Source of the DNA: Methylacidiphilaceae bacterium UBA1321
Lineage (GTDB): Bacteria > Verrucomicrobiota > Verrucomicrobiia > Methylacidiphilales > UBA1321
Direction of reading: 5' to 3'
NCBI GenBank assembly: GCA_002306945.1
Contig: DBTH01000221.1
Location: 28,388 to 39,007, forward strand
DNA length: 10,620 nt
Shown: in pieces, positions 1-5,771 of the stretch
How positions within the stretch are numbered: position 1 is the first letter of the stretch
How the letters are laid out: the number at the start of each line of letters is the position of its first letter
Program-made: the position numbers and the translations under genes
Notes under the pieces: model-generated
The model's input: the letters and a program-made list of their open reading frames with translations, nothing else
The model's database searches: none
Told to the model about the DNA's origin: nothing

Positions 1-42
1 ATTCCGTTAATTCCGTCTAAAAAGCCTTTTGTCTTTCTTCGC

Positions 43-660
43 TCAGGCGTAACTGGGCTTGGTGACGCGGCGTTTCTCGAATTCGTTGACGTGTTTGAGA
101 ATGAGCGCGAAGACCTCGCTGGGCGTCCCGGTGGTTTCGATGGTGGTGATTTTGGACGTGCCGTAGTAATCGAGAACGGGATAGGTCTCTTTTTTATAAA
201 CTTCCAGACGGCGACGGATAATTTCCTCGCTGGCGTCGTCGGGGCGGCCTTCTTTGAGCGCGCGTTTGCGCATGCGCTGGATGAGTTCTTCCTCGCTGGC
301 TCCGGCCAGGTGAAAGACCGCGATGACCTCGATGAATTGTTCGAGCAGTTTGGCCTGATTGACCGTGCGAGGGATGCCGTCGAGGACGAGGTGATCGGTT
401 TCGGCCTTGAATTTTCCGTTCTGGATCATCGAGTTGATGGTGGATGTCCAGAGGTCGATGACGATATTGTCGGGCATGAGCACGCCTTTGGTGATGTTGT
501 CGGTGAAAATTTTGCCGATGGGGGATTGCGGATCGAGCGAGCGGAAGACGTCGCCGCAGGCCAGATGACGGAAGCCGGGAATGGTGCCGAGAATACGGCC
601 ATGGGTGCCCTTGCCCGAACCGGGCGAGCCGAAGAATAAATACGTAGGGTATTTGTGCAT
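43..660 (-). CDS. adk: Adenylate kinase, short-LID type
   Basis: Cytoplasmic nucleoside monophosphate kinase, expected to catalyse ATP + AMP to 2 ADP. The 205-residue product has a P-loop GSPGSGKGT at residues 11-19, the AMP-binding segment CGDVFR at 35-40 (family norm TGDxxR, so Cys replaces Thr), the family signature DGIPR at 94-98 (usually DGFPR), and a short LID with GRPDD at 138-142 followed by the arginine-rich EEIIRRRLEVY stretch. There is no Cys4 zinc-finger LID, so it is the short form, also seen in UMP/CMP kinases. The reading frame stays open far upstream across the lactate dehydrogenase gene, but homology begins only at the Met encoded at 658-660; a Met at 702 would add 14 unrelated residues. 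No clear Shine-Dalgarno sequence precedes the start. It is divergent from ldh. Family assignment is secure; strict AMP specificity over CMP/UMP is inferred. Confidence 0.93.
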   Translation of the reverse strand: MHKYPTYLFFGSPGSGKGTHGRILGTIPGFRHLACGDVFRSLDPQSPIGKIFTDNITKGVLMPDNIVIDLWTSTINSMIQNGKFKAETDHLVLDGIPRTVNQAKLLEQFIEVIAVFHLAGASEEELIQRMRKRALKEGRPDDASEEIIRRRLEVYKKETYPVLDYYGTSKITTIETTGTPSEVFALILKHVNEFEKRRVTKPSYA

Positions 661-672
661 AAAATAGGTGCT

Positions 673-722
673 AAAAACAAAAAATCCCGCGTAGCACTCC
701 ATTACGGGAGCAGTACTGCGGG
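673..722 (-). terminator. Terminator-like hairpin in the adk leader (possible attenuator)
   Basis: On the minus strand an interrupted stem pairs 718-722 with 686-690 (CCCGC/GCGGG), 714-716 with 691-693, 710-711 with 694-695, and 707-709 with 698-700, around a 6-base loop at 701-706. That is 13 pairs with small bulges. It is followed directly by ATTTTTTGTTTTT (685-673), the arrangement of an intrinsic terminator. It lies between the candidate adk promoter and the adk start, so it could attenuate adk or stop antisense transcription coming from ldh. The stem bulges keep confidence moderate. Confidence 0.45.
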
Positions 723-739
723 GGAGGACACTGATTCCC

Positions 740-767
740 AACTTAGGAGATTTGCCGGAGGTGTCAA
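740..767 (-). promoter_or_regulatory. Candidate promoter for adk
   Basis: Read on the minus strand, a perfect TTGACA (-35, positions 767-762) is followed after 16 bases by TAAGTT (-10, 745-740; 3 of 6 consensus bases). Transcription would begin near 733 and give a leader of about 70 bases. The -35 is good but the -10 is weak, so this is a candidate only. Confidence 0.35.
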
Positions 768-773
768 TGGCAA
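752..773. repeat. Inverted repeat TTGCC-N12-GGCAA in the divergent intergenic region
   Basis: Perfect 5-base half-sites at 752-756 and 769-773 are separated by 12 bases and enclose the candidate adk -35 hexamer. The size and position would suit an operator for a dimeric regulator acting on adk and/or ldh. A 5-base repeat can also arise by chance, so this is a weak call. Confidence 0.25.
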
Positions 774-846
774 GTTCACCGTGTTCACAATGTGCTGGCC
801 GAAGTGAAGTGCGCGGTTTGTGGAAGGTGTGGAGCCGTGTTAGGCT

Positions 847-1788
847 ATGGGTACTATGAAAATTGGCGTAGTTGGTGCGGGTGCGGTGGGCAGTAGTGCG
901 GCTTTTGCGTTGGTGATGCGGGGCGTGCCCAGCGAATTGGTTATTGTGGATGTGAATGAGAAGCTGGCCCGTGCGCAGGCCGAGGATATTTTGCATGCAA
1001 CGCCGTTTTCTTCCCCGGTAAAGGTGGTGGCGGGGGGATATGATTTGCTGGCGGGAGCCGACTTGGTGATTCTGGCCTGTGGGGTCGCGCAGAAACCGGG
1101 GGAGACGCGGTTGCAGTTGCTGGAGCGGAACGCGGGAATTTTCAAGAGCGTGATCGGCCAGTTGGTTCGTTATGCGGAAGGAGCGATTTTGGTGGTGGCG
1201 ACCAATCCGGTCGATGTGATGACCGATATTGTGTGCCGGTTGGCCCCGTTTCCACGCGGGCGTGTTTTCGGAACCGGGACGATTTTGGATACGGCGCGGT
1301 TCCGGACGTTGTTGGCGCAGTTTTTGGAGGTGGCTCCGCAATCGGTGCATGCATATGTGTTGGGTGAGCATGGAGATTCGGAGGTGCTGGTGTGGTCGAG
1401 CGTTTCGGTCGGAGGAATTCCTCTCGGAGAGTTTGCCGCGCAGCGGGGCAAGCCGTTGACAGAGGAGTTCAAGCAACGGATCGATGTGGAAGTGCGCAGG
1501 GCGGCTTACCGGATTATCGATGGGAAGGGAGCGACGAACTACGGGATTGGAGCGGGGCTGGCGTATTTGGTTCGCGTGATTCGGGATAATACGCATGCGG
1601 TGTTGACGTTGTCGGCGCCGTTGGCCGATCCGAATCGCGAGCCGGGCACGAGTTATTCATTGCCCCGGATTTTGGGCGCGGACGGGATTTGCGGGACATT
1701 GCAGCCGAAGTTTGAGGAAGAAGAGCGGGTGGCGATTGAGCGGAGCGTGGAGTTGTTGCGCGAAGCGGCCAAGGCGATTCATTTGTAA
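847..1788 (+). CDS. ldh: L-lactate dehydrogenase
   Basis: Cytoplasmic NAD-dependent enzyme interconverting pyruvate and L-lactate, regenerating NAD+ in fermentation. The 313-residue length is typical. Visible features are the Rossmann loop GAGAVG (10-15), Asp35 ending beta-2 (NAD over NADP), and the specificity loop with Gln82 in QKPGETR (equivalent to Gln102, which marks lactate rather than malate dehydrogenase). Also present are Arg88 (Arg109), Asn120, Asp148/Arg151 in LDTARFR (Asp168/Arg171), His175 in GEHGDSE (His195) and Thr230 (Thr246). Arg153 and His168 match the Arg173/His188 pair that binds fructose 1,6-bisphosphate in allosteric bacterial enzymes, so activation by that sugar is likely. 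The start is uncertain: ATG 847 has GGAG at 831-834 (12-base spacing), while ATG 856 would give the more usual MKIGVVGAG beginning. Function is near certain, start less so. Confidence 0.94.
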   Translation: MGTMKIGVVGAGAVGSSAAFALVMRGVPSELVIVDVNEKLARAQAEDILHATPFSSPVKVVAGGYDLLAGADLVILACGVAQKPGETRLQLLERNAGIFKSVIGQLVRYAEGAILVVATNPVDVMTDIVCRLAPFPRGRVFGTGTILDTARFRTLLAQFLEVAPQSVHAYVLGEHGDSEVLVWSSVSVGGIPLGEFAAQRGKPLTEEFKQRIDVEVRRAAYRIIDGKGATNYGIGAGLAYLVRVIRDNTHAVLTLSAPLADPNREPGTSYSLPRILGADGICGTLQPKFEEEERVAIERSVELLREAAKAIHL

Positions 1789-1806
1789 CGCCGGGTGGCG
1801 ATTTTT
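1789..1806 (+). terminator. Weak terminator candidate after ldh
   Basis: Immediately after the ldh stop codon, CGCC (1789-1792) can pair with GGCG (1797-1800) around a GGGT loop, followed by ATTTTT. A second T-run follows at 1812-1816. A 4-base GC stem is short for an intrinsic terminator, so it may be inefficient or not functional. Confidence 0.3.
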
Positions 1807-1869
1807 CCGGTTTTTCATCGTTTCGGAAGAATTTTTTGCGTTCGTGCAACGGTAAGCACGTGCCGCCCA

Positions 1870-1898
1870 TTGTCTTCTCCAATGACGAAAATTACATT
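1870..1898 (+). promoter_or_regulatory. Candidate promoter giving a leaderless transcript of the esterase gene
   Basis: TTGTCT (1870-1875) and TACATT (1893-1898) are separated by exactly 17 bases and each matches 4 of 6 sigma-70 consensus bases. The predicted transcription start is 1904-1906, coinciding with the A of the ATG at 1905. This agrees with the absence of a Shine-Dalgarno sequence there. It is a prediction from consensus only. Confidence 0.35.
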
Positions 1899-1904
1899 GG
1901 TGAC

Positions 1905-3458
1905 ATGAGATATTTCTTGCTCGCCCTGGTTTATGTTTTGGGTGTCTGGATGCCGCTTGCTTTATTTTCCGCTCCTCAACCTGTGTTGTTTGTCGGTTTT
2001 AACGAGGGCACGAGCAGCAGCGTGGCCAATGCGGGTAGCGGTGGTGGCGAAATGCTGATATTGGATGGGGCCAAGCAAGCGACGAGTCTTTTTAGTGCCG
2101 ATGCGGCGGGGGTGACGGGCAAGCCCGGTGATTTTGCGTTGGATATGACCAAGACGGCGACGGCGATGGGAGTGGATTCAAAGCCGTGCGCGTTGGTGCG
2201 GATGGGTGACGGCAAGCCGAAGACCCTGATGGGGCAGCCGATGTCGTTTACGGTGACGGGCTGGTTCAAGACGACTGCGAAGTTGGACAAGGGCGGACGT
2301 CTTTTCGAATTGTGGGATCCGCTGTCGCATGGGTTCAGCCTGATGGTGGGGCCGGGCGTGCTGGTTTTGAGTTTGAATAAAAAAACGATCAGTTCGGCAT
2401 ACCGTTCCAAGAATTTCTATGGGCAGTTGGATCAGTGGGTGTTTTTTGCCGTTACTTACGATGGGAGCAAGACGAGTGATAATGTGGTTTTCTATTCGGG
2501 GACGAATGCGGATGCGCCGGTTGTGGTGAACACGGAGAGTTGCGCGGCCGGGGCAATCGAGCCGGTGCATGAGCGGCACGGGTTGCTTTTGGTCGGGAAT
2601 AACTCGGGTGGAATCCGGCCTTTCTTCGGGTTGATGGACGATGTGGCGTTGTATTTGGGGGAGCGGGACGGATCGGGGGCGTTGTCGGCGGAGCAGATCA
2701 AGGAGGTTTATGATTCGGATTTGTCGGGCGCGTCGACGAAGCCTGCGGCGGGTACGGCGGAAAATCCGAGCGCCGTTCCCGGTGAGAAGCCGTTGAAGCT
2801 GGCGCTGATTGGAGATTCGACGGTTTGCGATTATCCGGATTCGTCGTTACTGCGCGGGTGGGGGCAGATGATGCGGGAGTATTTGAAGCCGGGCGTGACC
2901 GTTCTCAACCAGGCGCGCGGGGGGAAGAGTTCGAAGACATTCCCTTCGGATTTGTGGCAGGCGATCCTGGCGTCGAAGCCGGATTTTGTTTTCATCATGT
3001 TCGGAGCCAATGATGCTCACGGCAAGGACGCGCCGGAGTCGACGGATGCGGCGACCGATTATAAGGAGAATTTGCGCCGTTATATTACCGAAGCGCGTGG
3101 AGTGGGAATTGTTCCGGTGCTGGTGACGCCTCCGCACCGGCGGCTTTTTTACAACGGAAAGTTGTCGAATGAACTGGAACCCTATGCGACGGCGATGCGG
3201 GAGGTGGGAGCTGAGACGAAGGTTGGGGTGATCGATCTCTATCAGGAGAGTGGAAAGTGGCTGGATTCACTCGGCGAAGAGAAGAGCACTTTTGCAACGG
3301 TCAATCGCGGTCCCAACCCCAACACGGACGACCGCTCGCATTACACGAAGGAAGGGGCATTTCAACTGGCCAAATTTGTGACGGACGCTTTTGCGCAGGT
3401 AGATCCGAAGTTGACCAAGGCGTTGCGCGAGCAATCGACTGCGACGGTGCATCAATGA
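1905..3458 (+). CDS. Secreted LamG-like plus SGNH/GDSL esterase, rhamnogalacturonan acetylesterase-like
   Basis: Probable exported carbohydrate esterase of 517 residues. Starting at ATG 1905, the product opens with a signal peptide (MRYFLLALVY and a hydrophobic run ending LFSA, cleavage near residue 25). An in-frame TTG at 1836 would bury this signal, so it was rejected. Residues about 27-275 form a concanavalin A/LamG-like beta-sandwich (GWFK, WVFFAVTYDGS, GLMDDVALY), likely for glycan binding. After a Pro/Gly/Ala-rich linker (about 278-295), residues about 296-510 are an SGNH hydrolase: GDST with nucleophile Ser305, GGKSS for block II, GAND (367-370) for block III, and DRSH with Asp476 and His479 for block V. 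This pattern resembles CE12 rhamnogalacturonan acetylesterases; an acetylxylan or other acetylated glycan is possible. The stop overlaps the next start by 4 bases (ATGA). Confidence 0.85.
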   Translation: MRYFLLALVYVLGVWMPLALFSAPQPVLFVGFNEGTSSSVANAGSGGGEMLILDGAKQATSLFSADAAGVTGKPGDFALDMTKTATAMGVDSKPCALVRMGDGKPKTLMGQPMSFTVTGWFKTTAKLDKGGRLFELWDPLSHGFSLMVGPGVLVLSLNKKTISSAYRSKNFYGQLDQWVFFAVTYDGSKTSDNVVFYSGTNADAPVVVNTESCAAGAIEPVHERHGLLLVGNNSGGIRPFFGLMDDVALYLGERDGSGALSAEQIKEVYDSDLSGASTKPAAGTAENPSAVPGEKPLKLALIGDSTVCDYPDSSLLRGWGQMMREYLKPGVTVLNQARGGKSSKTFPSDLWQAILASKPDFVFIMFGANDAHGKDAPESTDAATDYKENLRRYITEARGVGIVPVLVTPPHRRLFYNGKLSNELEPYATAMREVGAETKVGVIDLYQESGKWLDSLGEEKSTFATVNRGPNPNTDDRSHYTKEGAFQLAKFVTDAFAQVDPKLTKALREQSTATVHQ

Positions 3459-4474
3459 AGACGCGGATTCCTTTTTTCAAGCGGTTCGGCTCGGTACCGC
3501 GTGGAAGCGGATTCCGCATGGATGGGTATTGGGTCTGGTGCGGATCGGTGATTCGCGGCGAGGACGGGCGCTATCACATGTTCGCTTCCCGCTGGGCGAA
3601 GAGTTTGCCGATGTTTGCGGGTTATATCCTGTGTTCGGAGATTGTGCGGGCGGTATCGGATACGCCCGGGGGGCCGTATCGGTTCGTGGAAAAAGTCCTG
3701 CCGAAGTCCGCTCCGGCGAATTGGGATGCGCGGATGGCGCACAACCCGTCGATTCACAAGTGGGGCGACACGTATTTGCTTTATTATATCGGGACGACGT
3801 TTCGCGGACCGATTCCAGTCGCTGCGGATGCGGCGGGCAAGGCGCAGTGTGAGGAGAGTTATGCCAATATCCGTATCGGACTGGCGACATCGAAGTCGCT
3901 CAAGGGGCCGTGGAAGACGTTGCCTCGGCCGATTCTCGAACCGCGCCCCGGCAAGTGGGACGCGCAGATTGTGACCAATCCGGCCCCGTGTGTGACAGGC
4001 GACGGGAAGGTGTTGTTGTTGTACCGGTCGAACACGCCGCAGGGATTGCGCCTGGGGGCGGCGATGGCGGAGCGGTTCGACGCGCCGTATGAGCGGTTGT
4101 CGGATGGGCCGGTGATTTTGGAAACGAATGGGAATTTTGTTGAAGATCCGTTTGTTTGGTGGGCGGAGGATCACTATGAAATGCTGGCCAAGGACATGCT
4201 TGGCGGCATTACGGGGGAAGTGCACGCCGGGGCGCATTTCCGCTCGGAGGATGCGTTGCATTGGACGCCGGTTGATCCGCCCAAGGCTTATTCGCGTCGG
4301 GTGACTTTTGAGGGGGGAGAAGCGAGGCAGTTGGGTTGTCTGGAACGGCCGCAATTGCTTTTCAACGGGCAGGGGGAACCGATCTGTCTGTTTGCGGCTG
4401 CGGCGGATGGTCCCGGCGGTTTTCACAACGCGAGCAACACATGGAACATTGCCATTCCGATCAATGCTTCCTGA
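3455..4474 (+). CDS. Five-bladed beta-propeller glycosidase, GH43/GH32/GH117-like
   Basis: 339-residue protein whose repeated beta-strand and Asp/Trp-rich pattern fits the arabinanase/levansucrase/invertase propeller superfamily. Evidence includes MDGYWVWCGSVI near residue 22 followed by DGRYHMFASRW, HNPSIHKWGDTYLLYY (about 96-111), GPWKTLPRPILEP, EDPFVWW, and a late ERPQLLF. Blade-like units repeat a WDA...NP motif (Trp90-Asp91 to Asn97-Pro98, and Trp168-Asp169 to Asn175-Pro176). Asp23, Asp91 or Asp169 and a Glu in EDP or GxLERP are candidate catalytic acids, but I cannot assign them safely. No signal peptide or membrane segment is visible, so it probably acts in the cytoplasm on imported oligosaccharides, unlike its exported upstream neighbour. 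Start at ATG 3455 overlaps the esterase stop by 4 bases and has no obvious ribosome site, suggesting translational coupling. The exact GH family and substrate are unknown. Confidence 0.75.
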   Translation: MKTRIPFFKRFGSVPRGSGFRMDGYWVWCGSVIRGEDGRYHMFASRWAKSLPMFAGYILCSEIVRAVSDTPGGPYRFVEKVLPKSAPANWDARMAHNPSIHKWGDTYLLYYIGTTFRGPIPVAADAAGKAQCEESYANIRIGLATSKSLKGPWKTLPRPILEPRPGKWDAQIVTNPAPCVTGDGKVLLLYRSNTPQGLRLGAAMAERFDAPYERLSDGPVILETNGNFVEDPFVWWAEDHYEMLAKDMLGGITGEVHAGAHFRSEDALHWTPVDPPKAYSRRVTFEGGEARQLGCLERPQLLFNGQGEPICLFAAAADGPGGFHNASNTWNIAIPINAS

Positions 4475-4478
4475 TAAC
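4449..4478 (+). promoter_or_regulatory. Candidate internal promoter before the pseudopilin cassette
   Basis: TTGCCA (4449-4454; 5 of 6) and GATAAC (4473-4478; 4 of 6) are separated by 18 bases at the end of the glycosidase gene. Transcription would begin near 4485, very close to the ribosome site at 4485-4490, which argues against it. It would let the cassette be expressed apart from the two enzyme genes. Weak prediction. Confidence 0.22.
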
Positions 4479-4484
4479 GGAAAA

Positions 4485-4490
4485 AAGGAA
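4485..4490 (+). promoter_or_regulatory. Ribosome binding site of cassette gene D
   Basis: AAGGAA lies 7 bases before ATG 4498. It fixes this start against in-frame Met codons further upstream (e.g. 4336) that lie inside the glycosidase gene. It is one of only two clear Shine-Dalgarno sites in the window. Confidence 0.7.
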
Positions 4491-4497
4491 CATCCCC

Positions 4498-5220
4498 ATG
4501 AACACGCGCTCATTGTCGCTTACTCTTTCGAAGGAGATGGCAGCAGGAATCAGCCGGAGGGCGTTTTCGCTGATTGAGCTTTTGTGTGTGGTGTGTGTGA
4601 TGACGTTGTTGGCGGTGTTGAGCGGCCCGGCACTTCGGGCATTGCAAAATGCCGGAGCAGTCAACAAGGCGATTGAGGAACTTTCCGGAACGTGTGCGGT
4701 GGCGCGGCTCTATGCGATGACTCATCATACCTATGTTCGAGTCGGTATCGCGCAAGTGGCGGCGGGTGGATTGCGCCGTGTGCCTTCGACGATCGTGATC
4801 ATGCTTTACTCGGCGGACGGCACTCTGGCCAACGACGATGCAACGGGCATGGCCGATAATTCGAAATGGCGCTTGATTAATAAGGCCCTTGTATTGAATA
4901 ATATCTGTGTTTACGACAGCCTCAACGCATCAACGCCGGATACGGTTGACGACGCCAAGCCGTCCGCGACCGATATTGCGTCCTTCACGCGCAAAGTGGG
5001 CGATCTCGGCACTTGTACGTTTTCAGCCATTATCCAATTCAATGCCGTTGGCGAGGCGCGTGTCTCCAGGTCGGAACCGTCCCGCTACATCAAGCTCGGA
5101 ATGGATCAGCCCCGCCAGGCTTCGACTCCCGACATCCGGCGCGATGAGAATCCCTTTATTCTGCGTCTGTCCGGGATTAACGGAACGGTGAATATTTTGC
5201 GAAAGGAAAACCTGAATTGA
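4498..5220 (+). CDS. Verru_Chthon cassette protein D; GspH/FimT-like pseudopilin
   Basis: 240-residue inner-membrane pilin-like protein. A 22-residue basic leader ends Arg-Arg-Ala, followed by FSLIELL (23-29) and a hydrophobic helix to about residue 42, the class III signal cut and N-methylated by prepilin peptidase. The conserved Glu+5 is Glu27. The -1 residue is Ala rather than the usual Gly. After the helix, PALRALQNAG and a segment rich in Ala/Arg (CAVARLYAMTHHTYVRVGI, about 62-80) resemble the post-helix region of GspH/FimT minor pseudopilins. The rest is expected to be a periplasmic globular domain. Recognised as family D of the verrucomicrobial four-gene cassette (TIGR02596, from memory); specific function is unknown. 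It lies 23 bases after the glycosidase gene, and its TGA overlaps the TTG of the next gene. Confidence 0.82.
   Translation: MNTRSLSLTLSKEMAAGISRRAFSLIELLCVVCVMTLLAVLSGPALRALQNAGAVNKAIEELSGTCAVARLYAMTHHTYVRVGIAQVAAGGLRRVPSTIVIMLYSADGTLANDDATGMADNSKWRLINKALVLNNICVYDSLNASTPDTVDDAKPSATDIASFTRKVGDLGTCTFSAIIQFNAVGEARVSRSEPSRYIKLGMDQPRQASTPDIRRDENPFILRLSGINGTVNILRKENLN
5202..5207 (+). promoter_or_regulatory. Ribosome binding site supporting a TTG start for cassette gene B
   Basis: AAAGGA lies 9 bases before TTG 5217, inside the end of gene D. It supports initiation at this rare codon, as no ATG or GTG lies in frame between here and the prepilin motif. Confidence 0.65.
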
Positions 5221-5771
5221 AAGGGACGCGCCCATGCCGCAACGGCTTCAGTCTGGTCGAAGTGGTGCTGGCCCTGGGAGTGGTTTCCTTCGCCCTCCTG
5301 GCAATCGTGGCGCTTCTGCCCGCCGGGATTAAGAACAACAAGATTTCGACCGAGGAGACCCGTGCCACCTGCCTTTTGACCACGCTCGAAGCCGACTTGC
5401 GCAATACGCATCCGCTGGCCAATTCGGGCAAGTCCCAACTCTTCGGCCTGCTGCTGCCTTACAAATGGGATTCGTCGACCAGCCGGGTGTCGCTCAATAG
5501 CGCATTGAGTGTCAACTCCATCACCACGTCGACTTCGGTGGGAATCACCGAAACGCAATCGGCGGTCGCCTATTCGTCCACCAATCCACGCCCGCGCTAT
5601 CAGGCCACCGTCATCTATACGCAAGTGCCCTCGGCGAGCAGTGCTGCGCCGGTTTTGGCACGGCTCATTGTGAGTTGGCCCGCTATGACCACGACGAGCG
5701 TGTCTCAACTGACCTCGTCGACTAATGTCCTCGGTTTTGTTGAAACCTGTGTCGCTTTTCCTGCCCCATGA
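5217..5771 (+). CDS. Verru_Chthon cassette protein B; GspI-like pseudopilin
   Basis: 184-residue membrane-anchored pseudopilin. A very short leader (10 residues, ending Arg-Asn-Gly) precedes FSLVEVVLALGVVSFALLAI, with prepilin-peptidase cleavage predicted between Gly10 and Phe11 and Glu15 as Glu+5. The helix is followed by LLPAGIKNNKISTEETRA, the GspI/PilV-like position where residues contact neighbouring subunits. The C-terminal part (YQATVIYTQ near 121, then VLARLIVSWPA) looks like a beta-rich periplasmic domain. Initiation is at TTG, overlapping the stop of gene D as TTGA and supported by AAAGGA upstream. Its own stop overlaps the start of gene C (ATGA). Assigned to cassette family B (TIGR02598, from memory). 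The GspI parallel rests on motif and gene order, not on overall alignment. Confidence 0.82.
   Translation: MKGTRPCRNGFSLVEVVLALGVVSFALLAIVALLPAGIKNNKISTEETRATCLLTTLEADLRNTHPLANSGKSQLFGLLLPYKWDSSTSRVSLNSALSVNSITTSTSVGITETQSAVAYSSTNPRPRYQATVIYTQVPSASSAAPVLARLIVSWPAMTTTSVSQLTSSTNVLGFVETCVAFPAP

Noticed and set aside
19..30. AAAAAGCCTTTT as a terminator after adk
   Set aside because: It is a palindrome with no loop and little GC, so it cannot form a normal intrinsic terminator.
91..639. Plus-strand 182-codon frame opposite adk
   Set aside because: Antisense shadow of adk with no recognisable motifs.
776..789. Direct repeat TTCAC-N4-TTCAC before ldh
   Set aside because: Two 5-base copies are too short to support a binding site without conservation data.
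661..1596. Minus-strand frame open upstream of adk across the ldh gene (would make a 517-residue protein)
   Set aside because: It runs antisense to a complete, well-conserved lactate dehydrogenase, is rich in Arg/His/Pro as expected for antisense of GC-rich genes, and adenylate kinase homology begins only at the Met at 660.
1836..1904. TTG start adding 23 residues to the esterase
   Set aside because: It would place a hydrophilic extension ahead of a typical signal peptide; ATG 1905 is better.
3452..4513. 353-codon minus-strand frame opposite the glycosidase
   Set aside because: Arg/Pro-rich, no domain, and exactly antisense to a gene with clear propeller motifs.
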